In this document: in pieces, positions 35,886-48,580 of the stretch
How the letters are laid out: every line of letters starts with the position of its first letter
Position numbering within the stretch: position 1 is the first letter of the stretch
From: Dasypus novemcinctus
Taxonomy: Eukaryota > Chordata > Mammalia > Cingulata > Dasypodidae
Direction: 5' to 3'
DNA length: 64,000 nucleotides
NCBI RefSeq assembly: GCF_030445035.2
Contig: NC_080689.1
Span: 25,449,278 to 25,513,277, forward strand
Program-made: the position numbers and the translations under genes
The notes under the pieces: model-generated
Database searches by the model: none
Seen by the model: only the letters and a program-made list of their open reading frames with translations
Told to the model about the DNA's origin: nothing

Positions 35886-36184
35886 AGACAGAAAATTCCT
35901 CTGATATGCTTCGACTGAACTGAAGTGTGAGCCAGGAGGAGAATATGTGGAGGCTTTGACTCAAGGAGGCCAACGTAGAAACTGCTCCCAAAGATCAGAC
36001 CTTTGCCACTTAAAGCGGTCGGGGACCAGTGGGATCCCAGCACCTGTGGCCAGCGCCCAGGCCACCCAGGCCTACTACTCAGAAGCTGCATTTTAACAAG
36101 CTCCTCGGGAGCATATTAAGGCATGAGAAGCACTCACTGATTTTGTAGATTCTCTAAATAAATTCTTAGAAAAGATCTTTAACT

Positions 36185-36300
36185 GTAACAGGGGAGGTAA
36201 ACTGTGAGCTCATGGCGCCTTATTCATTTTTAATCACCAGTGTTCTGTCACAAAGTAAGCTTATGGCATAGTTATTGAAGAAATGGATGAATAAAATGAG
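36185..36300 (+). mobile_element. L2 3' end, sense
   Basis: 'aactgtgagctcatggcgcc' (36199-36218), 'tcaccagtgttctgtcacaaag' and 'gcatagttattgaagaaatggatgaataaa' (36266-36295) match the L2 terminal segment. Confidence 0.6.
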
Positions 36301-36344
36301 GAGAGGAAGGCACTTGGTGGGAGACTCTGTTTTGTGCCCCCATG

Positions 36345-36465
36345 TATAGGGACAGTCAATGAAGAGGCCTAGGTGCAAGTCCCATCTTGCCCTCTTCCAA
36401 GCTTGGGCATGTCACCTTTGCTCTGGGCCTCAGTTTCCCCAACTAGAGATCAAATATAAGAAAAA
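36345..36465 (+). mobile_element. MIR, sense
   Basis: 'ggtgcaagtcccatcttgcc' (36371-36390), 'cttgggcatgtcacctttgctctgggcctcagtttcccc' (36402-36440). Confidence 0.6.
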
Positions 36466-36979
36466 CAAAACAATAGGTCATTGCAAGGGCATAAAAGTCT
36501 GGTCATCTTGGCCCAACTTGGGATCCCTCAGAAGGACCATTCCAGTCCAGTCTGGGCGGCCGGCCGAGGCTACCGGGGGCCTGCATCCCAGCTCAGCTTC
36601 TCCTTTGGCCTTTCCTGCTTCCTTCTCCTCCCTTCAGCAGATGTCAATTCCAAAAATAACTCCCAAATGAATGTCCTGCCTGCTGAATTCCATCTCAAGC
36701 CCGCTTCCCTGGGACCTAAGTTGACACACGGAGTAGAGGAAAGCTGGCCATCATCTAAGCATGTACGTGGTTCATGTGGATTTATTGAGCAGTTGCTGGT
36801 TTGGGGAAAATCAAAAGATAATATTCTCAAGCCTTTATTCTATGGCTTGGAACTGTATTTTACAATTAGATTCTCTTGTAGATTCTTATAGATTATGATA
36901 CTCTTAGTGTGTTGTAGTACTTAATTTTAGTTCTATTGTTCTGGTTTTTTCATTGTTCCATTTGCTCTCCAATTCAGGA

Positions 36980-37055
36980 ATGTGAGGCACAGGGAAGCAG
37001 TGACCTGTCCAAGATTGGAAGAAGCAGAGGCAGGACTCACACCCAAGCCTCTTAA
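36980..37055 (-). mobile_element. MIR, antisense fragment
   Basis: 'gaggcacagggaagcagtgacctgtccaagattgg' (36983-37017) and 'gcaggactcacacccaagcc' (37031-37050). Confidence 0.5.
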
Positions 37056-37599
37056 AATCCTGTGTTACGTGACATGGCGAGTAGGAAGTGGTTACTGGGA
37101 TGAGTGTGGCTTCCTTATTCCTTCCATGTGGAAAAGATTTCAGAAGAAGTTCGCTGTCATCACGCCATGGAAAGACTCACACTGTTGCCACCCAATTCTC
37201 TAGTAAGCCCTTGTTCTCTGTGCAAGAGACCCCTGGAACAGTTTGATGGGCTTCACCTTGCTGTGATTTGGTTGCCTGCAGGCTTTGAGCTGGGAACAAA
37301 GCTCAGCGGGCATCCATGACCTTACCTGCCCTTCACCCTTGTCTTACCCCAACATCTGGCCAGGGCAGAGCATGGAATTAATGCCCCATAAATGTCAGCT
37401 CAGTGGCCCCGTGGATGTGCAGTGGAATGCCACCTGCCTTAGAGCCCATTCAAGGAAGGTACAAAAGAGGCGAAAGATTCACACTCTGCCACAGACTCGA
37501 AAGTACCAGGCACGTACCTCCTGACTCCATATGGACCAGGACGGTCCATCTGTGTCCCCCTCCCCTTCTCAGCACTCTTCTGACCTTTGCAGCCTGTAA

Positions 37600-40300
37600 T
37601 GCACAATTCAGGGCAGGCTTAGAGTCTCCGAGCCTCCTTGAGCCTGGGGGCTAGACCCAGGGAGGGAACCCCCCAGGAGCTCCGTGATGCCCTCGTGCTC
37701 AGTGACCTCCTGGCTTGCCGTCGGTTCCAGAGCTCTTGCCTGCCCCGTACCTCCTCAGAGCACTTGGCACTGCTGGGGTGGAAGCAGTGGGTGATGCCCT
37801 CCAGTCCCGCAGCCAGCTTTCCTTGGCAGAGCGATGCCTGTTGTTGGGGCTGCCGGGTTGCTCACGGGCAGGGGCCGGCCAGGGTGCTCCTAGGCTGGCG
37901 TTAGAAGGCACACACAAGGCAGCAGGGGCTCCTGGCACCTGGGGCCCAAGGCCGGCTTCTCACCTCCAACAGCTGAACCCTCCTCATGCAAATGAGTCCT
38001 CTTAAAGTCTTGTGGGTGAACCCAGCACAGGTAAAAAGGATTGGGGGGAATGTCTGGCTTAAAGCCGGCGGAGAGGAGCTAAGGGCGTGGAAAGCTGCCT
38101 CCTGCCTTCTGCCTGGCCGCATCCAGGGTGCGCCATCGCTGGGGCACGGCCAGCGTCAGGGGGGATGGTGAGCAGCTTATCTGAGGGTGGGAGCCGCTGA
38201 GGGGGCGGTGGGGGGGGGCAAGGGAGCCAGGGGCAGCGCAAGTGTTTCCTCCTTGGGAGCCTGAAACAGGAAAGCAAGCCCCCGTGTTTTCCCGCATTCT
38301 GCTTTCAGCAGAGCAGCGTGGAAGGTAGGTCAGGCGCGGCAGCTGGGCAGAAGGTCAGGGCTGTGAGCCAGGCTGACCTGCCACCTCCTTCTCACCATCG
38401 GGCCACAGCCCTGGACCCACGCTAATGACCGCCCCCCCTGGGACCACCATTCTGCAGGCATGCGCTGGGGATAATTTACAGACACGCCTCTCCGGTCCCT
38501 GGAGGGAGAGGGGAGTGGACAAGCCCAGGGGCTTGGCGGAGGTGCCCGGGGCTGAAGGGAGACCCCGAGGGCGACCTCAGCCAGCAGGGTCAGAGAGCAG
38601 CCCTTTCAGACGGGACAAGAGCGGTTCTGTCCTTCTGGGCAGGCTGTGTCTGCTCAATTTCAAACTCATTTCCTGAGATAAGAGTGACATTTATTAAGGC
38701 AGCCTGGAAATTAAAAACAAGTGGCCAGAGCCTCCCCCGCCCCCCAGCCCCGAGGGCTGTCTGCCAAAGCCGGGTGACCTGCAGCGCCGCCAAGGACACA
38801 GCCCTGTTTCCTCCCTCTCCCCCTCCTCAGCCCCAAGACCCCAACCCTGTCTGGAGGCCCAGACGGGTCAGAGAGCATTTGACCTTGACCCCGGCAATGG
38901 GTACGAGGCCCGTGGGGCATCCGGGAGGCCGGCAGGGGGAGGTGGGCGAGGGCCGGGCTCCGCTTGGCTCCCAGTTCCTCCCACCCTCGCTCCGGCCGGG
39001 CTGCTGCCCCCCTACCGCCCCCTCTGCCCACCTCCTGCCCTCCTCCAGCCCAGCCAGGGGGAACGTTTTCAAGCGCAAATGCAATCGTGATGCTGCTCCC
39101 CCTATAACATACAATGGCTCCGCAAAGCCCTGGGACTGGCCTGCACTCCTTAACGCCCCCACGACCGGTCCCCGGTTTGCTTTGTCCACCTCTGCCACCC
39201 CGCGCCCTGCGCTCTGGGCTCACCCAGCCTCTTCCCAGCCAGGACTCCCTCTTCCTCCTGCCTCCAGGCCTTGGAGCTTGCAGCCCCTCAGCCCGGAACC
39301 CCCTCCCCGGCACCTCCTCACGCCCCAGCTCCGGCTGATGCGCAGGCCTCAGTCTGCCTCCCTCCCCCGACAGCACACCGCACCCCCCCACCTTCCCACC
39401 TCCCCCCCACCCCCCCCCCCACCCCCGCCAGCCTCGGGGAGGAGAGGTTGATTGCCTGACAATCGTCCTGTTCCCACCCAGACAGGAAACGCCACAAGGC
39501 ACCGTGTCAGGTTTTTTTCTCCCTTGGCCCCTGGCACTTAATGAGTGTTCCACAAATATTTGCTAGATGAAAGAAGTTATGAATTAATTAATGAACAACA
39601 ACCGAAAAACCCAACAGAAAGCAATTTGGACAAATGCCCGACACTGCCCTGCCAGCTTTTCACTCTCTGCGAGGTTCTGCTGAGCCCTGGGCTCCGGGGG
39701 AGGGGGTCGGGGGGAGTACCATTGGGCCTTGGCAGCGAGTCCAGTCCTTCTTCACCGACGCACGGGGAGCCTTTGGCAGCCCCCTGGCCCTCAGTTTCTC
39801 TCTCTGTTCTTCTCTACCCACAACCCTAGAAATAGAGCAACCAAGAGCAGCTCCCTGGGGGACTGGTGCGAGCTGGACTGCTGGCTGCTAGCGGCCCGCT
39901 GTCTATCCCTCTGAGCAGCCAGGCAGCCAGTGGGGCAGGCTCAGGGGACTGGGGCAGGGTGCCCAGATTCTGCGGAGGGTGGCACATCTTACCTCAAGAG
40001 GGCAGGCAGACATTTCCCGGGGACCCAAGGACGCAGAGAACTGGGCTCAGCCTCGCTGTGCTTGGGGGCCCAGGCAGGAGTTTGCCCAGGACCCAGGGAG
40101 AGACCGGGAGAGGGCAGGGCAGGGGGCTGAGCAGTCTGAGGAATTTCACCTGGGGGCCGGCGAGAGGCAAACTACCCCTCTTCCCATCTGGCTTCAGGAC
40201 TGAAAGCAGGAGGGCGTGCCACTGGCTCCTCGCCACTGCTAACCTACTTGTCACCACAAACTTAAACCAGGCCACCAGCACCTGGCTTTTAGAGCCGCCG
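37600..40300. other. GC-rich single-copy domain
   Basis: GC-rich and moderately CpG-containing DNA with C runs (39380-39425). The long frames at 38684-39451 (plus) and 38711-39553 (minus) overlap almost completely in antisense and consist of Pro/Ala/Gly/Arg-rich low-complexity translation, so both reflect base composition. Short motif candidates occur: octamer ATGCAAAT at 37986-37993, a GATA site TGAGATAAG at 38675-38683. I see no exon structure I can defend. Confidence 0.4.
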
Positions 40301-40535
40301 TGCACAGGCGGGCAGGTGCATGTTCTAAGACCAAACAGCCACTAGTCGATTCATGAATCAAGGCTGTATTTTAAATTCTACCATAAAGGATCATCCTTAG
40401 CCAGTATTGCCTGTCTGTGTCCCTGACACCAAATGAAAATCCAATATCCTGATTGACATTGATGAGTTTCATCTTTGGTTGCACGCTACAGACAGAGTTA
40501 GAATTTGCCAAACTGCAGATGTTCTTTCCTGATAC

Positions 40536-41094
40536 TTTTTTTTTTGTCTTTATTCATTTTTTAAAATATTACATTCAAAAAATATGAGGTCCTCATATAC
40601 CCCCCACTCCCCTCACCCCACTCCTCCCCCCATAGCAACGTTCTCCTCCATCATCATGAGACATTCATTGCATTTGGTGAATACACCTCTGGGCATCGCT
40701 GCACCTCATGGTCAATGGTCCACACCATAGCCCACACTGTCCCACAGTCCATTCAATGGGCCATGGGAGGACATACAATGTCCAGTAACTGTCCCTGCAG
40801 CACCACCCAGGACAACTCTAAGTCCTGAAAATGCCTCCTCATCTCATCTCTTCCTCCCATTCCCCACACCCAGCAGCCACCATGGCCACTTCCTCCACAC
40901 CAATGCCACATTTTCTTCAATTACTAATCACAATAGTTCATGAATGGAATATCAGTAAGTCCACTCTAATCCATACTCTATTCCTCCATCCTGTGGACCT
41001 TGGATTGGTTGTGTCCACTCCACATCTATATCAAGAGGGGGCTTAGATTCCACATGGATGCTGGAGGCAATCCTCCTGCTTTCAGTTGTAGGCT
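40536..41094 (-). mobile_element. lineage L1-3'UTR-like retroposon (copy 2)
   Basis: A reverse-orientation, 5'-truncated copy of the element at 9711-10960. The plus strand opens with a T-run (40536-40545, the A tail), then 'atgaggtcctcatatacccccca' and the C-rich complement of the purine tract (40597-40632). The blocks 'cagtccattcaatgg' and 'ccatggccacttcctccacacc' also match. It ends with 'aagagggggcttagattccacatgg' (41032-41056) and 'cagttgtagg', corresponding to 10370 in copy 1. Confidence 0.6.
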
Positions 41095-43789
41095 TTTAAT
41101 ACCAAGAAATACATTCCTTGTCAGAAGTTAAACCAAATGAGACTGAGAGAATAAAACTGAGGAAGGGGGTGATGGGAATGCTGGGCCGAGAGAAAACCTT
41201 GTGACCCTCCCTTTCCGGGCTGTGGGGTGCGATTAGCTCAGAGCCCTCTTTGGAAAATGCCTTTCCCTCCTCCTGCATTCCCGGGCTTCCAGGCTAGCTG
41301 GGCTTCCTAATTTGGAAGTGGCCACTGAGTAAACCCCAACGGAAGCCAGTGTCCTGCTGTGAACTCCCACAGAGGCAGCCTCCCTGGCCCGGTTACACAA
41401 CAGCACCTCGGTTAACCCCTCAGCCCCCCAGCCCTCCTGAGCTGAGCCCCAGGCCCGGGGCCCAGCTGGCTCTCCAGGTGCTAACTGGGCCGGGAGGGGG
41501 CCAATGCTTCTGCCAGCTTCCCTCAAGGTGGCAGCCCCTGGGAGGAGCTGACCAGAGGCAGCCGGGGATCCGAGGACTCTATCCCAGGTTGTGGCCCATA
41601 GCAGTTTCCAAAAGGAGATGGAGTTCCCTGGTCCTCCGTGCCTCACCTGAACGTGGAGGGGCAGGCTTTGGTCTTCCCTGCTTTTGAGGGGAATGAGGGG
41701 CAGTCCAGAGAAGAGGCACAGCACAGGGCATTCCTCTGTCTTCTGCCGACTCTTTCCACCTTTCCCACCCTCGCACGGCAGAGACCGTGACTGGCAGCCC
41801 TGGAAAGCAGGGACTTTGTTTCCTTTTCACCTGCCCCAGTACCCACCATACTGCTAGACCTCCCTTAACCAAGGGAGAGTGGCACCCAGGGGTAAGCCAG
41901 CGCGCTTACGCAGACTCAGTACGCAAAGGAGAGACAGAGGAAGGGAGAAGGGACTGGAAACAAGACTCAATTCCAACTCAGGATTAGCTCATTTTTGAGC
42001 CCCTTCCCCTCTTGCCGTGGAGTTCAGGAAGGTCAGTGCCCGCAGAGGTGATGGACTTTGTCCCCAGCTCCTGCCTGGGGGTCCCCGGCCACCTGCTGGC
42101 CTCACCTTGTCACTCAGACGAGGCAGGTGGGCAGTGCGGTTGCTAGTGCCAGTGGGCACTGTTTGGAATTCATGTTTTCATTTATTGGGTAAATACTGTT
42201 TTGTCGTCAAGGGAAGTTTTAAACAAGAATAGAAATCACTCTTAGTTCCCCACACCCAACAATGGATTTGACTTCTGCTTATGCCTTGGGACTGACTTTA
42301 TTTTATATGTTTTACTCTGGGGTTGGGCTGAGGGCAGCATATTCCCACTTGCAACGACAGAGCTGTGGCTCGTGTGTGCTGCTGTGTTATACTTACGGGA
42401 GTGCTCTGGAGGGTGGGCCCATGACTTGCTCTTTGGTATCCTCGCATTTAGCTCAGTGCCTGACACTTAGTCGGGGCTCATTAAATGTTTGTCAAATGAA
42501 CCAACAAATGTCAGAAGTGTATGTTTAAATCTAGGGTAGGGAAACTTATTATTCTTTTGAAATAGATAAACAAATACTCTCAAGAAAATAGAAAGCCTGG
42601 CCAGAGTAGAGCATCAGCATGTCCTCCAGAGGCACCAAGGTCAAAGCTGGAAGGGAACGTTGTCTATGAAGTCTTGGGGGAGGAAGAACGGAAATGAGAG
42701 AATGAATCTGGTGGCCCGAGCCCTCAAAAGCCAGCTGGGGAGGGGTGAAAGCCATGGGCTGGGGCAGGTGGTTCAGAACAAGGTCTGTGAACCAAGAGCG
42801 TCCTCAGGGCCTTTCACCACGTTGGGCCCAGCATGTGTAGTGGGGGGATGAATGTGGTGTCCTAAAGGGAGCCCACCAGGCTGATGGGCTGCTCTGGGGT
42901 CTTCAGCTGCTTTATATTGCTAAAACAGAAATTCTGATTTTGATGGTGTAATCATCTTTACTAATTATTCTCTGGGCCCTAGTGGCAGCAACCATGTGAT
43001 CACGGCATTATCACCCTACCAATTTCACAGAAAAATCTTTTATCAAAGGCAAGAGAATTTCTTTTCCTTTGCAAAGATTGGATCAAACTATGGTTCTATT
43101 TCATTATCATGCATATTGTCTATTTTCTAATTCATTCTTACATTTATATACACAATATGATGGTTTGTTTAATGCAAAAGTAAAATCTAAATGCCTGGAT
43201 TTACCTATTGGACCTCAAAGAAAATTTCTAGAAAAGGCTCTATTCACCCCAAATTAAGTGCAGAGGAAACATTTCTTTAGTGACAGGGTGGCTTCTTTTC
43301 CAGTGGACATGACTGTCCTTGGTAAAGCCAGCACAACTAGTGCTGCCCTGGAGTCATTCCTGGGTAGCACCTGGGCTTGGAGCCGTCACACAGCCTGAGC
43401 TGGCCCCTGGTAGCAGTGCAGTCTGCCCCCCTGTTGGGCAAACCGAGTGAGTGCTTAACTACCAGTCCAATCTTCTCTAGTAATTCTTGACCAACCCTGG
43501 ATTCAGGAGTTCCGGGATTCTGTAAGCCTTGGTTTTAAAAGTTAATTACATGTTATCGTGATACAAAGAGTTTTGTAAAGGGCCAGGCTAACTTACCTCT
43601 GAAGACACACTGAGTAGGAGTGAAGCCCTTATGATGAATAAAGTGGATATGAGTTTCCAGATTGTACGTGAGTTAGGTAATGACACTGGAGAAGTCATAA
43701 ATAACTGGGAATAAGCAATGAAGTGCACATTTTGGAAGTACCTCCAATAAACAAACTTTGCTCAAAATCTCATCCATCTTTTCCAACCC
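41095..43789. other. single-copy DNA with L2 scraps
   Basis: Mostly unique. L2 3'-end-like scraps occur at about 41790-41860 ('gcagggactttgtttccttttcacctg') and 42420-42508 ('ctcagtgcctgacacttagtcggggctcattaaatg'). No gene is supported. Confidence 0.45.
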
Positions 43790-44400
43790 TCTGATCCTAT
43801 CAGCCTAATCCTATGGAACAGTCATTTTTTGTATCTTTCACGTCCCTCATTTTCTTGGTCCCCTGCCACTATTCTAGTCCAAGTCCTCATCACATCACGC
43901 CTGGATTATTACAACAACCTCCTCCCTGGTCTTCCTGTCTCTAGTTTCTCTCTGCCGCAGATCCATTCTTCACACTGCCACCAGGAGCAGTTTTCCCTAA
44001 AATACTGCTTTTAATATGCTCTAGCTCTGCTCAGAAATCTGACTGCTTCCCATTTTCTCCTGGGTGAAGTCCAGGTCCGCAGTCAAGCAGTCTAGGTCCT
44101 TCAGGCTCCAGCCCCCCTGTCCCACCTTCTCTCTGTCCATGGCTCGAAGCGCCAGCTGGGGAAGCTGCCCACTGTCTTTTCCCAGCAGCCTGCGCCTCCC
44201 TGTTCCTTGCTCCCCACGGCACCCTCCTCCAGGCTTTTCCTAGGAAGGCTCTCTCCCTCCTCTCTACCTATTCAAACCCAAACACTCTATTAGGGCTCCA
44301 TCCCAGAAAGCCTCCCCCAACTTCGCCAGCCCATCCTGATTTAATAGAGAGGCTTTCTTGTATTATCTGTTTGTGAGTATGTATATTTCTCTAGAAGCTT
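43790..44400 (+). mobile_element. L2, ORF2 C-terminus to 3' region
   Basis: The plus-strand frame at about 43880-43960 still reads VQVLITSRLDYYNNLLPGLP, a recognisable L2 ORF2 C-terminal segment. It is followed by the L2 downstream order: 'tgcttcccattttctcctggg', 'ctaggtccttcaggctccagcccccc', 'cctccaggcttttcctagg'. Frames are broken; fossil only. Confidence 0.85.
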
Positions 44401-44404
44401 TGTG

Positions 44405-45149
44405 GTGACACAGAGTAACTTGAATTCAACAAAGAACAAAAAAAACAAAACAAAACCCCACACATTTAGAGGAATTTCAGGTACCAAGCCCTCTGGGAGA
44501 GGAACTACTTTGGAGTCAGAGGGTCATGTAGATGAGCACAAATTCAGACCTGGCCCTGTGTCCACACTGCCTCCATCTCAGAAAGTTGGCAAGGAACCCT
44601 GTGCCAGCTCTTCTGGGTAAGGTCGTGATGCCCCTCCCTTGACCCCATTCAGTCGAGGGACTGTTCACAGGTTATAGAGAGAGGAGCGGGTAGAGGAGCC
44701 ACCATTAGGACTGGGAGGGGGGTTGTCAGAGTCCAGGTGCCAGGGCCTCTGGGCAAGGGCTGCTCAGTGGGAGCGGGGACCTCAGAGGGATTCCTTCCCT
44801 TAGGACCCCGAGCCAAGCAAGAGATACAACCACCGTCCAAGCCTCCTGAGAACTGCTCCCTAGTTACATCCCCTCTCTTACTCCCTGAATTTCTGCATTT
44901 ACAATTCACTCGTTTTTCTTCATAGTTTCCATTGCATATGCCTGTGTTATTAAAACCTGTATTTAATATATGCATATCATGTAGATTTGCATGCCAGCCT
45001 GTACCACATTTTCCGCAGAATAGTTTCCCCACCCCTTGATTTATCTTGTTGCCTTTCCATACACTTCTTTAGTCTCTGATCAGGTTACATCAGGGCTCAA
45101 CCATCTGCAGAGACTCCCGTTCCCAACCTTGCTGTTCCCAGTTCCACCA
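44405..45149. other. single-copy DNA, no gene seen
   Basis: Overlapping short frames on opposite strands. No repeat recognised. Confidence 0.4.
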
Positions 45150-45435
45150 AGTCCCCTCGGAGCCTCAGTTCCTTTACCTGTCAGATAGGAATGTCCGCGC
45201 CCACCTTGCAAGGTTGTTCTGAAGATCAAATGAGACAACCATGTAAAGCGCCTGCCGTGGAGCCGGACGCCTTTTGGAGCAGTTATCCCTGGTTGATGTG
45301 GTCCTCATTCCTTTCACTCCTCTCGGAGCTGTTCCACTTGGGTGATTCACAGGACTTCTGCGCAACTCTTTCTTCCCCAAGCCCGAGCGCAGGGCCCTGC
45401 GCAGAGGGAGCGCTCGGGGAATGCTTGTCAGTTCA
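45150..45435 (+). mobile_element. MIR plus LINE-end fragment
   Basis: 'cggagcctcagttcctttacctgtcagataggaatg' (45158-45193) and 'gcaaggttgttctgaagatcaaatgag' (45208-45234) are MIR. Then 'cgcagggccctgcgcagagggagcgctcggggaatgc' (45386-45423) looks like an L2-type terminal phrase in which CpGs have been preserved or gained. Confidence 0.65.
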
Positions 45436-45439
45436 ACGT

Positions 45440-47434
45440 TAGTTCAACTCACTAGGTGGTCATGCCCTGGGTGGGAGCTCCTGTTTCTTGGTCTTTGCAA
45501 AACCCCCCAAATGAGGTCGATGTTGCCTACTAGGAAAGGAGGGAGGACACTGATATTTTCTCGTGCTAGGGAGAGTAAATAAGATGTTCTGGGGCCTTTG
45601 ACCCATTTTCAGTAGCAGCATGTGGGGATGTGCTTGGGCTGGGCTGCTCCCCGGGCTGGCTGGTGTCAAGCCTTAGATGTTCCCCTCCAAGCAGAGCCCC
45701 TGCCGCCGAGGGAGGGTGAGACCGCAGGATTAGCTGGGGCCCCGCTGCGGGGAGGGGGTCCATTCCTCTGATGTGCTCGGTTGCCTCAGGGCCTGGAACC
45801 CATTCCTTGCTCAGTTGCTAAGGGACTCTTTTAGACCCTATAGAGTTGGCAGGAGTCCGTGTTCGCGTCTCTGTGTGTGAACTGCTTGTCACTTGCCTTT
45901 CCCCGGGGCTTTTTCAAAGAGGGTGGAAGAAATTAATGGCTGTAAAATGACTGAGGTCCTCTAGTTATGATTTCATTTCGGCATAATGTGGGCAGGTTGT
46001 CTCCTTACTGAGAAATGGCATGCTTCTTATCTTTTGAGAAAGACCGTTCTCGCTAATCTGAGAAGTGGCGCTGTGTATGAGCAGCGGGCAACCAGTCTCA
46101 GCAAAAAAATCCACCCACGAGGACTATGGTTGCTACAGAACCACTTTATCTTTCGTTGGATTTTTCCCCTGGTAGGTCCTCCTTCCTGCCTCTCTGTTAC
46201 CACTGCCTGACCTGCAGACTTGCCACGGACAGTCACCACTCATTCTCTAAGAGTATCGTGTTTTAAAAATTATGCACATACTAGAAAAATAGAAAAACGT
46301 GCACACACGTGCAGTTATTTTAACTTAACTGCACATGTGGATGAGGATGATTTCAAACACCAAATCATCAAATTAGAAAGGTGTCCTGTAGTAATAAATG
46401 TATATTAGCTACTCAAAAAAATGATGAAAGCTGATCTGCAGTCTGTCTTGGGTATTGCCGGATCAAATGGCAATGGTTTGGCTAACATTCACTTTCGCAA
46501 AGAGATCCTGACAAGGCTTGAAAAGCCTATGAACCCTTCAGATTATCCACACATCAGCTGGTTTTTGTCCAAACCATTTTATAATCTAAAGCAGTAAAGC
46601 CTTTACTCTGGATGCAACTAAGATCATCATCTTGTGTTGCTTTTTCTTAGAAAGTTTCCATGGCTTTAGAGATCGCAAGACCCCAGCTCAGTCTCCCGTT
46701 GCCCTCAGACTTCTGAGAGTAGCTCTGCTGCTGAGGTCAGCAGGCCAGGGTGAGGTCAACCGGTGAGCTAGTTGCAATACCCAGCTATGGAGAATGTTTA
46801 AAATATTCCTATGGAGGCAGACATGGCCTTTCATCAGCGCCAGGTCAAATTAATGTAAACCACAAGAGTCAGGATATCTCCGTTTTTGTATGTTTGGATT
46901 GAAAGTCAAAATATAGACACATGAGATGGTTTGAAACTTCTTGCTGACTTTTGGGGAAAAAGCAATTAAATATCACTCAGATGCACTTTACTGTATGTAA
47001 AAAGTAAATAGTTGCATCCAGAACCAATTTTTATTTTCCTATTGGCACTTAATTCTGATGTTTTTTCTTCATTTCATATAGAACTTCATTTGGCAGTTAC
47101 TGCTAATACAGGGGCTTGCCCTGCCCATGCTTGATCTTCTTTACTTATTCATTTTCTCTTAAATAAAACTTTTTAGTCAGACAATCCTTTTGTGTCTAAA
47201 AGTCCTTTGTAGAATAATTACTCTTACTCACCCATTATGTTATCTTTGACTTTCTTAAAGAAGTTTTCCTTAAAGCCTGCCTAGATCATCTAGAATATTC
47301 TAGAACACCTGCAGAGGTTTGCTATCCAGTCATGTAACATTTCAGGTTTGAACAATGGCACTTTAGACTTACTGTCCAGAAATGATAGGTGGCATTTTCA
47401 CCCTTCTTCCTTCTCCCTTACTATATTACTTTAT
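45440..47434. other. single-copy DNA, no gene seen
   Basis: Two kilobases without a recognised repeat. No coding evidence. Confidence 0.4.
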
Positions 47435-48360
47435 TCAACTATTCATCTGACATTTTTTATAGAGCCCATGTTTGCTGGGCCCCGTGCCAGACTTTGTAGA
47501 TCCCAAAATGGAAAAGACCCTCAAATGGAGGTGGTGACTTTGTAAACAAACCGCTGCAGCCGAGTGGGATAACTGCCACTGAAGAGGCGCCCAGCGGAGG
47601 GCCTGGCTCACCTTGTTTGAGGGAGGCAGGGAAGTCTTCTGTAGTGATGCTATCTGAGTTCAGACTTACGAGAATTTGCCAGGCAAAAGAGAAGGAGGGA
47701 AAGGCTTTGAGGTTAAAAAACAAAAAACCCTCACCATGAGCAAAGGCATGAAAATGGGAAGTAATTGGTCATGCAAGATAAGGAATAACAATACATGAAC
47801 CACACACATATAATTAAATAACTAGCATACGCCAAGCACATGGTACAGTATGGGTGGGTGTTTTTATTAATTACCTCATTTAATTTTCATGACAGTGTGA
47901 TGAGGTACAACGGTGAGGATGGTATTATTTTCGCTACTTTATCTATGGGATTCCATGTGGTTAAGATCCTGGAGCTCATCAGGTGTCTCTAACCCCAAAG
48001 CTTTTGCTCTTGGTAACAATGTAAACAGGTTCAGGCAAGGTGGCCAGGGTCCTTTCATGCCATGGAAATACTCTGGACTTTATCCTTTCATCAGTGGGAA
48101 ACAGTCAGCATGTTTTCAAAAAGGTAATGAAGTCCTGTGATTAAGTTTCCAAAATATAACAATATGGCAGGAATGTGGAGAAAGGATAAGGATGGGAAAA
48201 GACCAGACACAAGAAAACCAGCTGGCGCATCGTCAAAATAGACTGAGAGAAGAACGGTGAGAACCTGAAATAAGGCAGGGTGAAGGAGCAGGAAAGGTGG
48301 ATTTGAGAAGTAATTTGGAAGTAAAATAGAAAGGATTTAGGAACCAATTCCATGGAAAGG
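47435..48360 (-). mobile_element. L2, antisense, interrupted by a MIR
   Basis: 'cagactttgtagatcccaaaatgg' (47488-47511), 'gggaagtcttctgtagtgatgc' (47629-47650), then after a MIR the block 'ctctggactttatcctttcatcagtgggaaacagtcagc' (48071-48109) and 'gatgggaaaagaccagacacaag' follow antisense L2 order. Confidence 0.65.
47790..47990 (-). mobile_element. MIR, antisense
   Basis: 'gccaagcacatggtacagta' (47831-47850), 'ttacctcatttaattttcatgacag' (47871-47895) and 'gtattattttcgctactttatctatgg' (47920-47947). Confidence 0.65.
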
Positions 48361-48580
48361 TGGGTGGGGCAGGGATTGTCCAGGGTCTTTGTTGTAAGCC
48401 ATGGAGCCTATTCATTTAAGTAGTTCAAGAAAATGTATTTGCTCAATGACAACGTCTGTGGGAGGACCAGAGAATCTGGTTTGGAAGTGCTGCAGCTAGG
48501 AGGAATGCCTGACTCTCATCTAACTGCTCTGGTGGGGACCCTGCTGGTACCATCCCTGTGCTCAGATGCTTTCATTAGCT
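48361..48580. other. short single-copy spacer
   Basis: Nothing recognised between the L2 and the LTR. Confidence 0.4.

Noticed and set aside
43829-44014. Protein-like frame with a conserved-looking segment
   Set aside because: It is the decayed ORF2 C-terminus of an L2 element, not a host gene.
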